This document shows, one piece after another, positions 27,541 to 35,303 of a stretch of 64,000 nucleotides of DNA. The stretch lies in contig JAGWWP010000004.1 in assembly GCA_018970325.1 (NCBI GenBank), positions 1 to 64,000 on the forward strand, read 5' to 3'. Position 1 is the first letter of the stretch; every line of letters begins with the position of its first letter. Under the pieces are notes generated by a model that was not told the origin of the DNA, ran no database searches, and saw only the letters and a list, made by a program, of their open reading frames with translations. The position numbers were made by a program, and so were the translations under genes. The DNA is from Cyanobacteria bacterium REEB446. GTDB taxonomy: Bacteria > Cyanobacteriota > Vampirovibrionia > LMEP-6097.

Positions 27541-27564
27541 TTCTGACTGTTTTACTAGTCAGAA
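27541..27564. promoter_or_regulatory. 8-bp inverted repeat upstream of the small gene
   Basis: TTCTGACT (27541-27548) and AGTCAGAA (27557-27564) are perfectly complementary with an 8-bp spacer. It lies 15 bp upstream of the 57-residue gene start, just behind its ribosome binding site, so it may be an operator or a leader hairpin. Confidence 0.5.
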
Positions 27565-27629
27565 TATTCTATATCGGCTAAATACTCTGCAAACACCAAC
27601 AATGAAAATAAGGAAAATATTAATTCTAC

Positions 27630-27672
27630 AATTTGGACAAATCAGCAATTCAATTACCGATTTGTCCAAATT
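27630..27672. promoter_or_regulatory. 14-bp perfect palindrome in the DUF4143 ATPase promoter
   Basis: AATTTGGACAAATC (27630-27643) and GATTTGTCCAAATT (27659-27672) pair perfectly across a 15-bp spacer. The right arm is followed at once by ATGGG and a -10 box TAAAAT (27678-27683), so the arm covers the -35 region. This is the expected layout for an operator that represses the gene starting at 27702. Confidence 0.75.
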
Positions 27673-27701
27673 ATGGGTAAAATTACTATATATATTTTTT
27701 T

Positions 27702-28889
27702 ATGAGTACAAAACATGACTACCTGCACAGAGACATAACTAAGCATGTAAACGAATTAAGAAACATGTATCCTGTACTAACCATAACAGGACCTAGGCAG
27801 TCGGGAAAAACCACCATGGTCAAAAACCTCTTCCCTGATAAAAAGTATCTGAATTTAGAAGATTTAGAATTATTCGAATATGCTCTAAAAGATCCTAAAG
27901 GCTTTATTCAAGACATTTCAGAAGGTGCGATTATTGATGAAATCCAGAAAGCTCCTCAGCTACTATCTTACATTCAATTAGAGGTAGATAAAGCGGACAA
28001 GAAATCCCATTTCATACTTACTGGCAGCCAAAACTTTCGATTACTTAACACGGTAACCCAGTCGCTAGCTGGAAGAACTGCACTACTATCTCTCTTACCA
28101 TTTTCCATTAATGAACTTCGCAAAGATAGTCAAGACTATAGCAGTGAAGAATATATTTTCAATGGTTTTTATCCACGTGTTTACAGAAATAAAATCAATC
28201 CAAATTACTATTATAGGGATTATATTAAAACTTATTTAGAGAGGGATCTTATAACTTTAAAAGCTGTTCATGATTTGAGCCTATTTCATAAATTCTTAAA
28301 ACTTTGTGCTGGCAGAGTAGGTCAATTACTAAATTATCAAAGCCTTAGTGAAGATTTAGGCATAGCAAGTGGCACTGTACGAGAATGGATAAGCTTACTT
28401 GAAACTAGCTACATTATTTTCCTGCTTGAACCGTTTAGTGCAAATATCAACAAAAGATTAATTAAAAGCCCTAAAATATATTTTTACGACACGGGTCTAG
28501 TTCGTTATCTTCTTGACATCATTGATATAAAACAGCTGAAAACACATCACCTGAAAGGAGCTTTATTTGAGAATCTCATCATATTAGAATTTATGAAAAG
28601 CTTTTACAACAGTGGCTTAGACCCAAGTCTTTATTTTTATCGAGATAAAGCTAAAGAATTAGATTTAATTATAAAAAAAGCCGAAAACAGCCTTGCGATT
28701 GAAATTAAATCTGCAAAAACTTTCCATGATTCATTTCTAGAAAATTTAAATTATTACGAAAAGCTCTTTCCAGAAAACACCGAAAGCCTAGGTATAATCT
28801 ACGATGGCGACTTGGATCAAAAACGTAAGAACATTGAAGTGATTAGCTTTAATAGCTTAAATAAATTTATTAAGAAGGCTATAATTTAA
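27702..28889 (+). CDS. AAA ATPase with DUF4143 C-terminal domain
   Basis: A 395-residue protein. Walker A GPRQSGKT at 30-37, Walker B-like GAIIDEIQKAP near 92-102 and sensor FILTGSQNFRLL. In the middle is a winged-helix-like stretch (LSEDLGIASGTVREWISLLE), and at the C-terminus a PD-(D/E)XK-like core (ELDLII then LAIEIKSAKTF). The family is widespread and of unknown function. First of three such ATPases in this window, each with its own promoter palindrome. Complete, with no visible insertions. Confidence 0.88.
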   Translation: MSTKHDYLHRDITKHVNELRNMYPVLTITGPRQSGKTTMVKNLFPDKKYLNLEDLELFEYALKDPKGFIQDISEGAIIDEIQKAPQLLSYIQLEVDKADKKSHFILTGSQNFRLLNTVTQSLAGRTALLSLLPFSINELRKDSQDYSSEEYIFNGFYPRVYRNKINPNYYYRDYIKTYLERDLITLKAVHDLSLFHKFLKLCAGRVGQLLNYQSLSEDLGIASGTVREWISLLETSYIIFLLEPFSANINKRLIKSPKIYFYDTGLVRYLLDIIDIKQLKTHHLKGALFENLIILEFMKSFYNSGLDPSLYFYRDKAKELDLIIKKAENSLAIEIKSAKTFHDSFLENLNYYEKLFPENTESLGIIYDGDLDQKRKNIEVISFNSLNKFIKKAII

Positions 28890-28890
28890 C

Positions 28891-28904
28891 AGAGGAAAAC
28901 CTCT
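28891..28904 (+). terminator. Small hairpin after the ATPase gene
   Basis: AGAGG-AAAA-CCTCT directly after the stop codon, 5-bp stem and 4-base loop, without a good T run. It is a weak terminator at best. Confidence 0.3.
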
Positions 28905-28936
28905 CAATTAGTCTTAAATGGCTAATTTATTAAAAA

Positions 28937-30136
28937 ATGAACGATAATTACCGATTAAATCCATGGCTTTCAAGCGCAAACAGCTACGCAGCTGGAGTGA
29001 CTTTTGAAGAATTAATGACGAAATATAGCTTTAAGCGAGAAGAGGTACTTCGTCTTGCTGGTAATGAAAGTACTATAGGTGCTAGCCCTAAAGCCTTAGA
29101 AGCTGCTCAAGAAGCCTTGCTTAGCTCAAATTACTATGATGAGCCTAACTGCGAAGAATTAATGGATGCACTCATTGATGATTTTAAAGACTCTACCCCA
29201 CATATAAATAAACTTGGCTTTGTTATTGGCAATGGCATGGATAAAGTCATTGAGCATATTCTTTGCCTTTCAATCCAAGCTGGAGACACGGTCATTAATT
29301 TCAACCCGACCTTTGATTTTTATAGTTTCTGCACTTTAAAAATGGGAGGAAAAGTTTTAGATCTAGGTAGGGACAAGAAAACCTTCGAGCCTTGCGTCAA
29401 AAATCTTGTAGCAGATATTAATAAACATGAATCTGAAACAGACTCTAAAGTTAAGGTTATTTTCCTCTGCACGCCCAATAACCCTACTGGAAACATTCTT
29501 AGCCTTAATGAGATAGAAGATGTAGCAGAAATCTGTGAAGAAAAAAACATCATACTTTTTATAGACCATGCTTATATAGAATTCACAGATAGGGAGACTT
29601 TCGAAGCTACTAAGATTATCCATAAATACCCTCATATGGTTATCGGTTATACTTTCTCTAAAGCCTATGGCTTAGCTGGTTACAGAGTGGGCTATGCCCT
29701 AATGCATCAAGAATTAAAAAACATCTACCTAAAATATAATACGCCGTTTCTCTGTGCTAAACCGAGCTTAAAAGCAGCTAAAGCTGCGATACGTGATAGC
29801 GAGCATTTTAAAAAGATCATTGATAATAATAACAATGAACGCCCTAAAGTCACAGAAGCTCTTTCAGAGCTTGGCTTTAAGGCTTACAAGAGTCATACGA
29901 ATTTCATTTTATTTGAGATTTCAGAGAGTTTAGATGAGCAGAAAAAATTAGCTATTTATGAGCACCTAGATAAAGAGGCAAGAGAAAAAGATATCACTGG
30001 AGCAATTATGGAATATCTTTTCTCTAAAGGCATTATACTTAGAAGATCTAAAGCTACCTCTAATTATGCAATTCGCATGACTATAGGGACTGAAGCCGAG
30101 AATCAGAGAGTGATTAAGGCACTAGCAGTAATTTGA
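28937..30136 (+). CDS. hisC: Histidinol-phosphate aminotransferase family
   Basis: A 399-residue fold-type I aminotransferase. RLAGNESTIGASPKALEA resembles the HisC LNxNE region. TPNNPTGN (179-186) and the PLP lysine Lys242 in YTFSKAYGLAGYRVGYA are as in HisC, which transaminates imidazole-acetol phosphate in histidine synthesis. The length is longer than a typical 350-residue HisC because of extra loops. Other class-II aminotransferases of the same clade, such as aromatic or threonine-phosphate decarboxylase types, cannot be excluded. It sits as a housekeeping gene between two accessory ATPases. Confidence 0.7.
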   Translation: MNDNYRLNPWLSSANSYAAGVTFEELMTKYSFKREEVLRLAGNESTIGASPKALEAAQEALLSSNYYDEPNCEELMDALIDDFKDSTPHINKLGFVIGNGMDKVIEHILCLSIQAGDTVINFNPTFDFYSFCTLKMGGKVLDLGRDKKTFEPCVKNLVADINKHESETDSKVKVIFLCTPNNPTGNILSLNEIEDVAEICEEKNIILFIDHAYIEFTDRETFEATKIIHKYPHMVIGYTFSKAYGLAGYRVGYALMHQELKNIYLKYNTPFLCAKPSLKAAKAAIRDSEHFKKIIDNNNNERPKVTEALSELGFKAYKSHTNFILFEISESLDEQKKLAIYEHLDKEAREKDITGAIMEYLFSKGIILRRSKATSNYAIRMTIGTEAENQRVIKALAVI

Positions 30137-30211
30137 AAATCTAGAATTCCATACCACTACCACGGAATTCTAGAAAATCTAGAATTCCATACCGCTACCT
30201 TCGAATTCCAG
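30135..30211. promoter_or_regulatory. Two 38-bp tandem palindromic repeats in an ATPase promoter
   Basis: GAAAATCTAG begins at 30135 and again at 30173, and GAAAAT a third time at 30211, giving two 38-bp units. Unit 1 holds TCTAGAATTCC (30140-30150) and GGAATTCTAGA (30164-30174), a perfect 11-bp inverted repeat with 13-bp spacer. In unit 2 the right arm has drifted (CGAATTCCAGA). ATGGGTATAAT follows directly, with the -10 at 30220-30225 and the ATG 5 bp later. Likely operator array for the ATPase gene. Confidence 0.75.
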
Positions 30212-30230
30212 AAAATGGGTATAATTCAAT

Positions 30231-31514
30231 ATGATGTCTCAATTCGAGAGAAAAGCTTATGCTGAAATTATGGCTCACCACACGAGTCCAAAGCTGAGTG
30301 TGCTTTTCGGACCAAGACAGGTTGGTAAAACACATATACTTAAAAAACTGCACAAAGAGCTGAGCAAAAACAATAGCAGCAGCTATTTCAATTTAGAGTT
30401 TCCAGAACACAGTAAACTATTCAGCCGCAGCGATGAGGAGATTTTTAATTTCCTAAAATCCTCTGGTGATTATATTTTCATAGATGAATTTCAGTATATT
30501 GAAAATATTTCACGCATATTTAAAGCGATCTACGATTTTAACGATCTGCACTCAAAGAAAAAAATTAAAATATACGCATCTGGCTCCTCTGCTCTAGAAA
30601 TGCATAAGCATATCAAAGAGAGTATGGCAGGGCGTTATAAGAAATTTATGATTAGACCTCTAACTTTAGATGAGCTAAAATCACGAAGAAGTAAAAATAT
30701 TAAAAATAACAAAGAGATAAATACGCAAGAAAAAAGCAATCCAGATCAGGATTTGATAAAAAATTATTTAAAATTTGGGGGACTACCTGGAGTCTATAAC
30801 GAAAGCGAACACCCGCGGGATGCTGATAAACAGAGTTATCTCAAGCTAATATTAGAAACCTATATACAAAAAGATATTAAAGCCCTAATTAAAGAAGAAA
30901 ATATCAGCGCCTTTAATCACCTTATCTATATACTCGCAGAGAAACAAGGACAGCTAATATCTAAAGCTAATCTAGCTCGCGAAGTCAGGCTCAGTGAAAG
31001 CACTATAGAGCATCACTTAGAAATATTAGAGCAGACTTTCGTTTTATATAAAGTAAATTCTTTTTCAGGGAACCTCAGTAATGAACTGAAAAAATCTAAG
31101 AAATATTATTTCTATGATGTGGGCGTGCGTAATGCGATTTTGAGTGATTTTAAAGTCAGCGACAAAAACAAGCTCAAAGGCTCGGGCTGGGAGAGTTACA
31201 CCTACAACCACCTCTTAAGCTTAGCTAATGAAGCTAATACAGAAATACTGTTCTGGAGAACCTCTGACCAAGTAGAATTAGATTTCATCTGGCTTCAAAA
31301 CAAGACACCCGTTCCCATCGAAGTGAAGTCTAAATTAAAAAATCCAGAGATTTTCCCAGCCTTTAAAACATTCTTTAAAGCCTATGGTGAAGCAGCTTTC
31401 GGGATAGTCTTTAATGAATCACTCAATGAGATTATTTCTTGGAATGGGAGAGAGATTCATTTTATTAGTTTTGACAGGATACTTGAGGTGGAGGGGCTTT
31501 TTAGTGATTTATAG
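30231..31514 (+). CDS. AAA ATPase with DUF4143 C-terminal domain
   Basis: A 427-residue paralogue of the ATPase at 27702. Walker A GPRQVGKT at 27-34, Walker B YIFIDEFQYIEN, a central winged-helix-like region (LAREVRLSESTIEHHLEILE) and the nuclease-like core VELDFIW then PIEVKSKL. A Lys/Asn-rich insert lies near 155-170 (SRRSKNIKNNKEINTQEK). The start lies 5 bp after a TATAAT box with no ribosome binding site, so the mRNA is probably leaderless. Confidence 0.87.
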   Translation: MMSQFERKAYAEIMAHHTSPKLSVLFGPRQVGKTHILKKLHKELSKNNSSSYFNLEFPEHSKLFSRSDEEIFNFLKSSGDYIFIDEFQYIENISRIFKAIYDFNDLHSKKKIKIYASGSSALEMHKHIKESMAGRYKKFMIRPLTLDELKSRRSKNIKNNKEINTQEKSNPDQDLIKNYLKFGGLPGVYNESEHPRDADKQSYLKLILETYIQKDIKALIKEENISAFNHLIYILAEKQGQLISKANLAREVRLSESTIEHHLEILEQTFVLYKVNSFSGNLSNELKKSKKYYFYDVGVRNAILSDFKVSDKNKLKGSGWESYTYNHLLSLANEANTEILFWRTSDQVELDFIWLQNKTPVPIEVKSKLKNPEIFPAFKTFFKAYGEAAFGIVFNESLNEIISWNGREIHFISFDRILEVEGLFSDL

Positions 31515-31554
31515 AAATGATGTTTTTATGAAACAGCCCTGCCTTCTAGGGAAG

Positions 31555-31560
31555 TATAAT
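31555..31560 (+). promoter_or_regulatory. -10 box shared with the inverted paralogue
   Basis: AAGTATAATAGTACTAGCT runs straight into the ATG at 31571. The same string precedes the paralogue start at 37654 on the minus strand. Here it is preceded by a small hairpin CCCT-GCCTTCT-AGGG, which in the other copy is replaced by the 123-bp element. Confidence 0.7.
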
Positions 31561-31570
31561 AGTACTAGCT

Positions 31571-33199
31571 ATGCATTCAGAGCTTAAAAAATTACCTATA
31601 GGTATTCAGTCTTTCGAGCAGTTAATTCGAGGAGGTGCTGTTTATGTAGATAAAACTAAAAATATATATGAGATCTTAAAACCTGGCTTCGGAGCTTATT
31701 TTCTTAGTCGCCCACGCCGTTTTGGGAAGTCACTTTTAGTTTCTACCTTAGAAGCTATTTTTAAGAATAAAAGACATTTATTTAAAGGCTTATGGCTAGA
31801 CAGTTCCGAGTATGTTTGGGAAGAGTTTCCTGTAATTAAAATCGATATGTCGACTGTAGAGAAAAGCACATCTGAAAGACTTTATTCAGGTCTAAGATCC
31901 GCAATTATCGCTAATGCCATTAGGGAAGGAATTAACTTAGATGAAAATAAGGGACCATCTCTTCTTTTCCAGGAACTTATCCAAAGCTTAGTAAAGAAAT
32001 ATAATCAGCAAGTCGTAATTTTAATAGACGAATACGATGATCCGATACTTAAGCATATTAATGACCCAGAGATGGCTAGAAAAAATAGAGAAGTACTTCA
32101 AGATTTTTATAAGATAATGAAATCAGAGAGCGGGAGCTTAAGGTTCGTATTTTTAACAGGGGTGAGTAAATTCGCTAAAACTTCGATATTTTCAGGACTT
32201 AATAATTTACTAAATATCAGCATGAGCGAAAAATACGCTACCCTATTAGGTTATACACAGGATGAGCTAGAGAGCTATTTCCCTGAATATATTTCTGAAC
32301 TTGCTGAAAGCCATTCCCTGAGTGTAGATGAGATACTAAATAAAATTAAGTTTTGGTATAACGGCTATAAATTTTCTAAAGCTGAGAATAAAGTTTATAA
32401 TCCTTTTTCTTCTTTACTGTTGTTTGAGACTAAGGAATTTGTTAATCATTGGTTTGTGACAGGGACGCCGACTTTTTTAATTGAATTAATTAAACGTTCT
32501 AGTGTCGATTTGCAGAGCTTTGAGGATTTGATTGAAATCCCTGAATATAATTTAAATGTTTATGATGTAGAATCCTTACCACTGATACCGATTATGTTTG
32601 ATGCAGGTTATTTAACTTTAGTGAAGCAGTCGTTAATGGGAAATGACATTATTTACGGTTTAAGTTATCCTAATTATGAAGTTAAAAACTCTCTTGTAAG
32701 TGGCTTATTAAATGAGTTTAGCGAAAAGGATAGTGGAAGTATCTCCTCAGAGCTGCTTCAAATCTCACGAAGCATTATCAATAATGATCTTGAAAAATTC
32801 TTCTCTCTCTTAAAATCCTATTTCGCATCTATTCCGTATGATTTAATTCCTAAAAAGGAGCTTAACGAAAAGTACTTCCAGCTTATCTTTTATCTATTAA
32901 TGCGCGTAACTAGCTTTAGAGTAAATACAGAAGATAGAACAAATCTAGGGCGTATAGATCTTATGCTAGAGACCGATATCTCGATTTACCTTTTTGAGCT
33001 TAAGGTTAATTCCTCTGCCACTGCGGCTTTAGAGCAGATTAAAGAAAAAAAGTATTATGAAAAATATTTACATATACCAGTAATAAAGTTAGATTCCAGC
33101 TCAGAAACGGCTCAAGATAAAGCAGTGTATCTTATTGGGCTGAATCTATCTTTAGAAGAGAGGAATATTAGTGAATATTTAATTGATAAAGTAATTTAA
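31571..33199 (+). CDS. AAA-ATPase-like protein with PD-(D/E)XK nuclease domain
   Basis: A 542-residue protein. N-terminal AAA-ATPase-like domain (VYVDKTKNIYEILK, SRPRRFGKSLLVSTL as Walker A, VVILIDEYDDPI as Walker B) and a C-terminal nuclease-like core (RIDLMLETDISIYLFELKV). This architecture is common and of unknown function in many anaerobes. Its close paralogue lies in inverted orientation at 36023-37654. The first 300 or so and last 120 residues are nearly identical between the two, and the central part (about 310-410) differs strongly. Confidence 0.88.
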   Translation: MHSELKKLPIGIQSFEQLIRGGAVYVDKTKNIYEILKPGFGAYFLSRPRRFGKSLLVSTLEAIFKNKRHLFKGLWLDSSEYVWEEFPVIKIDMSTVEKSTSERLYSGLRSAIIANAIREGINLDENKGPSLLFQELIQSLVKKYNQQVVILIDEYDDPILKHINDPEMARKNREVLQDFYKIMKSESGSLRFVFLTGVSKFAKTSIFSGLNNLLNISMSEKYATLLGYTQDELESYFPEYISELAESHSLSVDEILNKIKFWYNGYKFSKAENKVYNPFSSLLLFETKEFVNHWFVTGTPTFLIELIKRSSVDLQSFEDLIEIPEYNLNVYDVESLPLIPIMFDAGYLTLVKQSLMGNDIIYGLSYPNYEVKNSLVSGLLNEFSEKDSGSISSELLQISRSIINNDLEKFFSLLKSYFASIPYDLIPKKELNEKYFQLIFYLLMRVTSFRVNTEDRTNLGRIDLMLETDISIYLFELKVNSSATAALEQIKEKKYYEKYLHIPVIKLDSSSETAQDKAVYLIGLNLSLEERNISEYLIDKVI

Positions 33200-33209
33200 C
33201 GAAACAGTA

Positions 33210-33239
33210 TTGACACTTGGCGAGGTGGTTGGTTAAAAT
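33210..33239 (+). promoter_or_regulatory. Sigma70-type promoter of the 164-residue gene
   Basis: TTGACA (33210-33215), 18-bp spacer, TAAAAT (33234-33239). The spacer and start region (GGTTAAAATAATAA then CACCAA) match the promoter at 35248-35277 closely. Confidence 0.8.
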
Positions 33240-33265
33240 AATAAGCACCAAAGTGAGTGATTTTT

Positions 33266-33760
33266 ATGAACATAAATTTAGCTGAAGCGGCCCTCCGTCC
33301 AGCAACTGCAGAATGCTTGCGAAGAAATTACTTAAACACTAACCCAAACACCAGCAGTGGGGCAGGAGAATCTCATCCTCTTCAGGACAAGATCCCCGAA
33401 GTTTCGCTAGGCAACCCAGATACTTTTAACTTAGCTCAAGTGGTCCTTCCGAGGACTGAACCAATAAATAACTTAAGCACCTCAAAAACCAGCAATGGAG
33501 CAATATACCCTGCAACTAAACCTAAACAGCTACCTCCTTTAGAAGGTGCTGCTAAAAAATTATTTTCGAGAGAACATAGACGTCCTCTACTAACTCAAGA
33601 AGAAATTCGTACTCTTCATAAGAAAATCGAAGTTCCGCTAGGCAACCCAGATACTTCTCTATCCATTAATGACTTGGCTAAAGCGGTCTTGCCGAGAAAT
33701 GAACAACGCTTCCCAATAGATTACTTAAACACTAATCCAAACACCTCTGCCCAAGGATAA
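33266..33760 (+). CDS. Small protein with an internal duplication, unknown
   Basis: 164 residues from the ATG at 33266. An in-frame GTG at 33257 is less likely because the paralogous leader at 35304 uses the ATG position. Two segments recur in it: YLNTNPNTS near the start and again at the end, and a block EVxLGNPDT...LAxxVLPR at two sites. The protein is Pro/Asn rich with no signal peptide and looks disordered. No family recognised. It shares its promoter sequence with the gene at 35304. Its last 40 bp overlap the end of the convergent ATPase gene. Confidence 0.6.
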   Translation: MNINLAEAALRPATAECLRRNYLNTNPNTSSGAGESHPLQDKIPEVSLGNPDTFNLAQVVLPRTEPINNLSTSKTSNGAIYPATKPKQLPPLEGAAKKLFSREHRRPLLTQEEIRTLHKKIEVPLGNPDTSLSINDLAKAVLPRNEQRFPIDYLNTNPNTSAQG

Positions 33761-35070
33761 ACCCAGATATCCTCATCTAACTTATAACGCTTCTCTGCAA
33801 GCGACGCACAGATCAAGGATGCTTCAGGCACTAATGTTTTAAAGGATTTAAGACCTTTAAGTTCAGAGTTCTTCGGTGTATCAGAGGCTTTAATCTCTAC
33901 AGCGAAAACCTTTCCTGTAGGTGCTTCTATGATTAAATCCACTTCCGCATTATTTTCAGTTCGATAATAAGAAAATTGATAATCGGGGTTTAAGTAATTA
34001 GCCGTATAAATAAATTCTTTAATTATAAAATGTTCAAAAGCTTTCCCAAACTCTTTAGTCTTAGGAGTCAATTCCAGAGAAAGCTTCTGCTGAAGAGCTC
34101 TAGTAACACCAGTATCGAAAAAATAAAATTTAGGATGCTTAGACAATTTCTTTCTTAAGCGTGAAGAATAAGGTCTGAGATAAAAGCCCAGTAAAGTATC
34201 TTCAAGGATTTGATAATATTCTTTAACCGTAGCACTGCTCACACCAATATCACTTGCGATATTTGAATAATTTAAAACATTAGTATTCTCATCAGCAGCT
34301 AATTTCAAGAACTCTGTAAAAGTATCTAAATTCCTGACTAAAGCCTCCATCTGTATTTCCTCTTTTATGTAGGTATTAACATATGAACGCAAAGCGAGAA
34401 TAGCATCTTGGCACTGTTGCCGAACTCCAATTTCTGCGTTTTCGTCACCTCCCATAGAAAGCAAATAAATAGCTGGCAAGCTACCAAATTCTAGAGAACG
34501 ATATAAAGAAAATTTAGAAGACTGCATGAGTTCTAAATGGGTTAGACCGAAAAGAGAAAAACTGAAAGCCCTGCCGCCGAGCATGTTAGCATTAGAACGT
34601 TTAGGGGACTGCTCGCAATCTTCAATTTCTGCGTTTTCGTCGTCCTCATGATCCTCATGTACCCGCAGTACACTGCGGTCATTCGTCCTCCTCAGCCTTG
34701 AACTTGTACGATTGCGAGCAGTCCCCTTGAGTTTTCTAACACTAGAAGCACTTAAAATAAAAGCTGGTGGCTTCTTCATATTCTCTAATAGATAATGAAT
34801 TTCATCTAAAATCTCTGGTAATTTCTGCACCTCATCAATAAAAACATGAGTATATTTAGAATCACGATAAATAATTTCATCACGAAAGCGCCCTGGATTC
34901 ATTTTCAAGCGCCTTAACTCCTCTGGAATTAAGAGATCATAGATTAGGCACGAATCAAGAGCAAAACTACTTTTAATTAAAGTAGTCTTCCCTACCTGCC
35001 TCGGACCAAACAAAAAAAAACTATGCTTGAGTGGCAACTTTAGAATTCTATCAATGTTTTTTGAAGCCAT
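33721..35070 (-). CDS. AAA ATPase with DUF4143 domain carrying two palindromic-element insertions
   Basis: A 449-residue third paralogue. Walker A GPRQVGKT at 22-29, Walker B YTHVFIDEVQKLPE, winged-helix-like ASDIGVSSATVKEYYQILED and nuclease-like core VDLIIEA then VFAVEIKAS. Relative to family members the sensor region is split. After SSVRKLK a 41-residue block (about 115-156, ending DENAEIEDCEQS) is inserted, and the normal sequence resumes with NMLGGRAFS. A second shorter insert, GDENAEIGVRQQ, lies at about 208-220. Both come from the element described separately. Frame and later motifs are intact, so the protein may still fold. TAGAAT lies 6 bp before the ATG (leaderless). Confidence 0.88.
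   Translation of the reverse strand: MASKNIDRILKLPLKHSFFLFGPRQVGKTTLIKSSFALDSCLIYDLLIPEELRRLKMNPGRFRDEIIYRDSKYTHVFIDEVQKLPEILDEIHYLLENMKKPPAFILSASSVRKLKGTARNRTSSRLRRTNDRSVLRVHEDHEDDENAEIEDCEQSPKRSNANMLGGRAFSFSLFGLTHLELMQSSKFSLYRSLEFGSLPAIYLLSMGGDENAEIGVRQQCQDAILALRSYVNTYIKEEIQMEALVRNLDTFTEFLKLAADENTNVLNYSNIASDIGVSSATVKEYYQILEDTLLGFYLRPYSSRLRKKLSKHPKFYFFDTGVTRALQQKLSLELTPKTKEFGKAFEHFIIKEFIYTANYLNPDYQFSYYRTENNAEVDLIIEAPTGKVFAVEIKASDTPKNSELKGLKSFKTLVPEASLICASLAEKRYKLDEDIWVYPWAEVFGLVFK
34410..34449 (-). repeat. Short ENAEI element fragment inside the ATPase gene
   Basis: Plus strand: CACTG, ten variable bases, then CAATTTCTGCGTTTTCGTC. The end matches the full 123-bp element. The other arm is absent. 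It codes in frame, on the minus strand, for DENAEIGVRQQ. Confidence 0.75.
34604..34726 (-). repeat. Full 123-bp palindromic element, in frame inside the ATPase gene
   Basis: Arms GGGGACTGCTCGCAATC (34604-34620) and GATTGCGAGCAGTCCCC (34710-34726) are perfect 17-bp inverted repeats around an 89-bp core. The core contains CAATTTCTGCGTTTTCGTCG and a 7-bp hairpin CCGCAGT-AC-ACTGCGG. Length 123 bp is 41 codons, with no stop in the host frame. The core matches the copy at 37676 at 82 of 89 positions, but the arms differ. Confidence 0.92.
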
Positions 35071-35081
35071 ACTTTAATTCT

Positions 35082-35120
35082 ACCACGATTTTTTAAAGTT
35101 CTGCTTCGGTTTATCGTGGT
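35082..35120. promoter_or_regulatory. 8-bp palindrome in the promoter of the third DUF4143 gene
   Basis: ACCACGAT (35082-35089) and ATCGTGGT (35113-35120) are perfect inverted repeats 23 bp apart. Read on the minus strand, the second arm runs into TGGTAGAAT, a -10 box (TAGAAT, 35082-35077) 6 bp before the ATG at 35070. This is the same arm-then-extended-minus-10 layout as at 27630 and 30135. Confidence 0.65.
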
Positions 35121-35247
35121 TTAATGATTCGATAGTGGCAATTATTACTTGAGTTTTTAGAGAACTAATTAGTCGACACCTAAAGTTTAATATTAATGGA
35201 CATTCCAGAAACCTAAATTAATTATTAAGAAATCTAGCTAAGTAGTA

Positions 35248-35277
35248 TTAACATTTGGTGGAGCGGTAGGTTAAAAT
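35248..35277 (+). promoter_or_regulatory. Promoter of the 195-residue gene, related to that at 33210
   Basis: TTAACA (35248-35253), 18-bp spacer, TAAAAT (35272-35277), followed by AATAATCACCAAGGAGAG with a good ribosome binding site. The stretch from -35 to the leader is a close match to the promoter of the 164-residue gene. Confidence 0.75.
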
Positions 35278-35303
35278 AATAATCACCAAGGAGAGTAAAT
35301 TTC

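Noticed and set aside
30135..30211. CRISPR-like or attachment-site reading of the 38-bp repeats
   Set aside because: Only two adjacent units with no spacers, no integrase nearby, and a position just before a -10 box. An operator is simpler.
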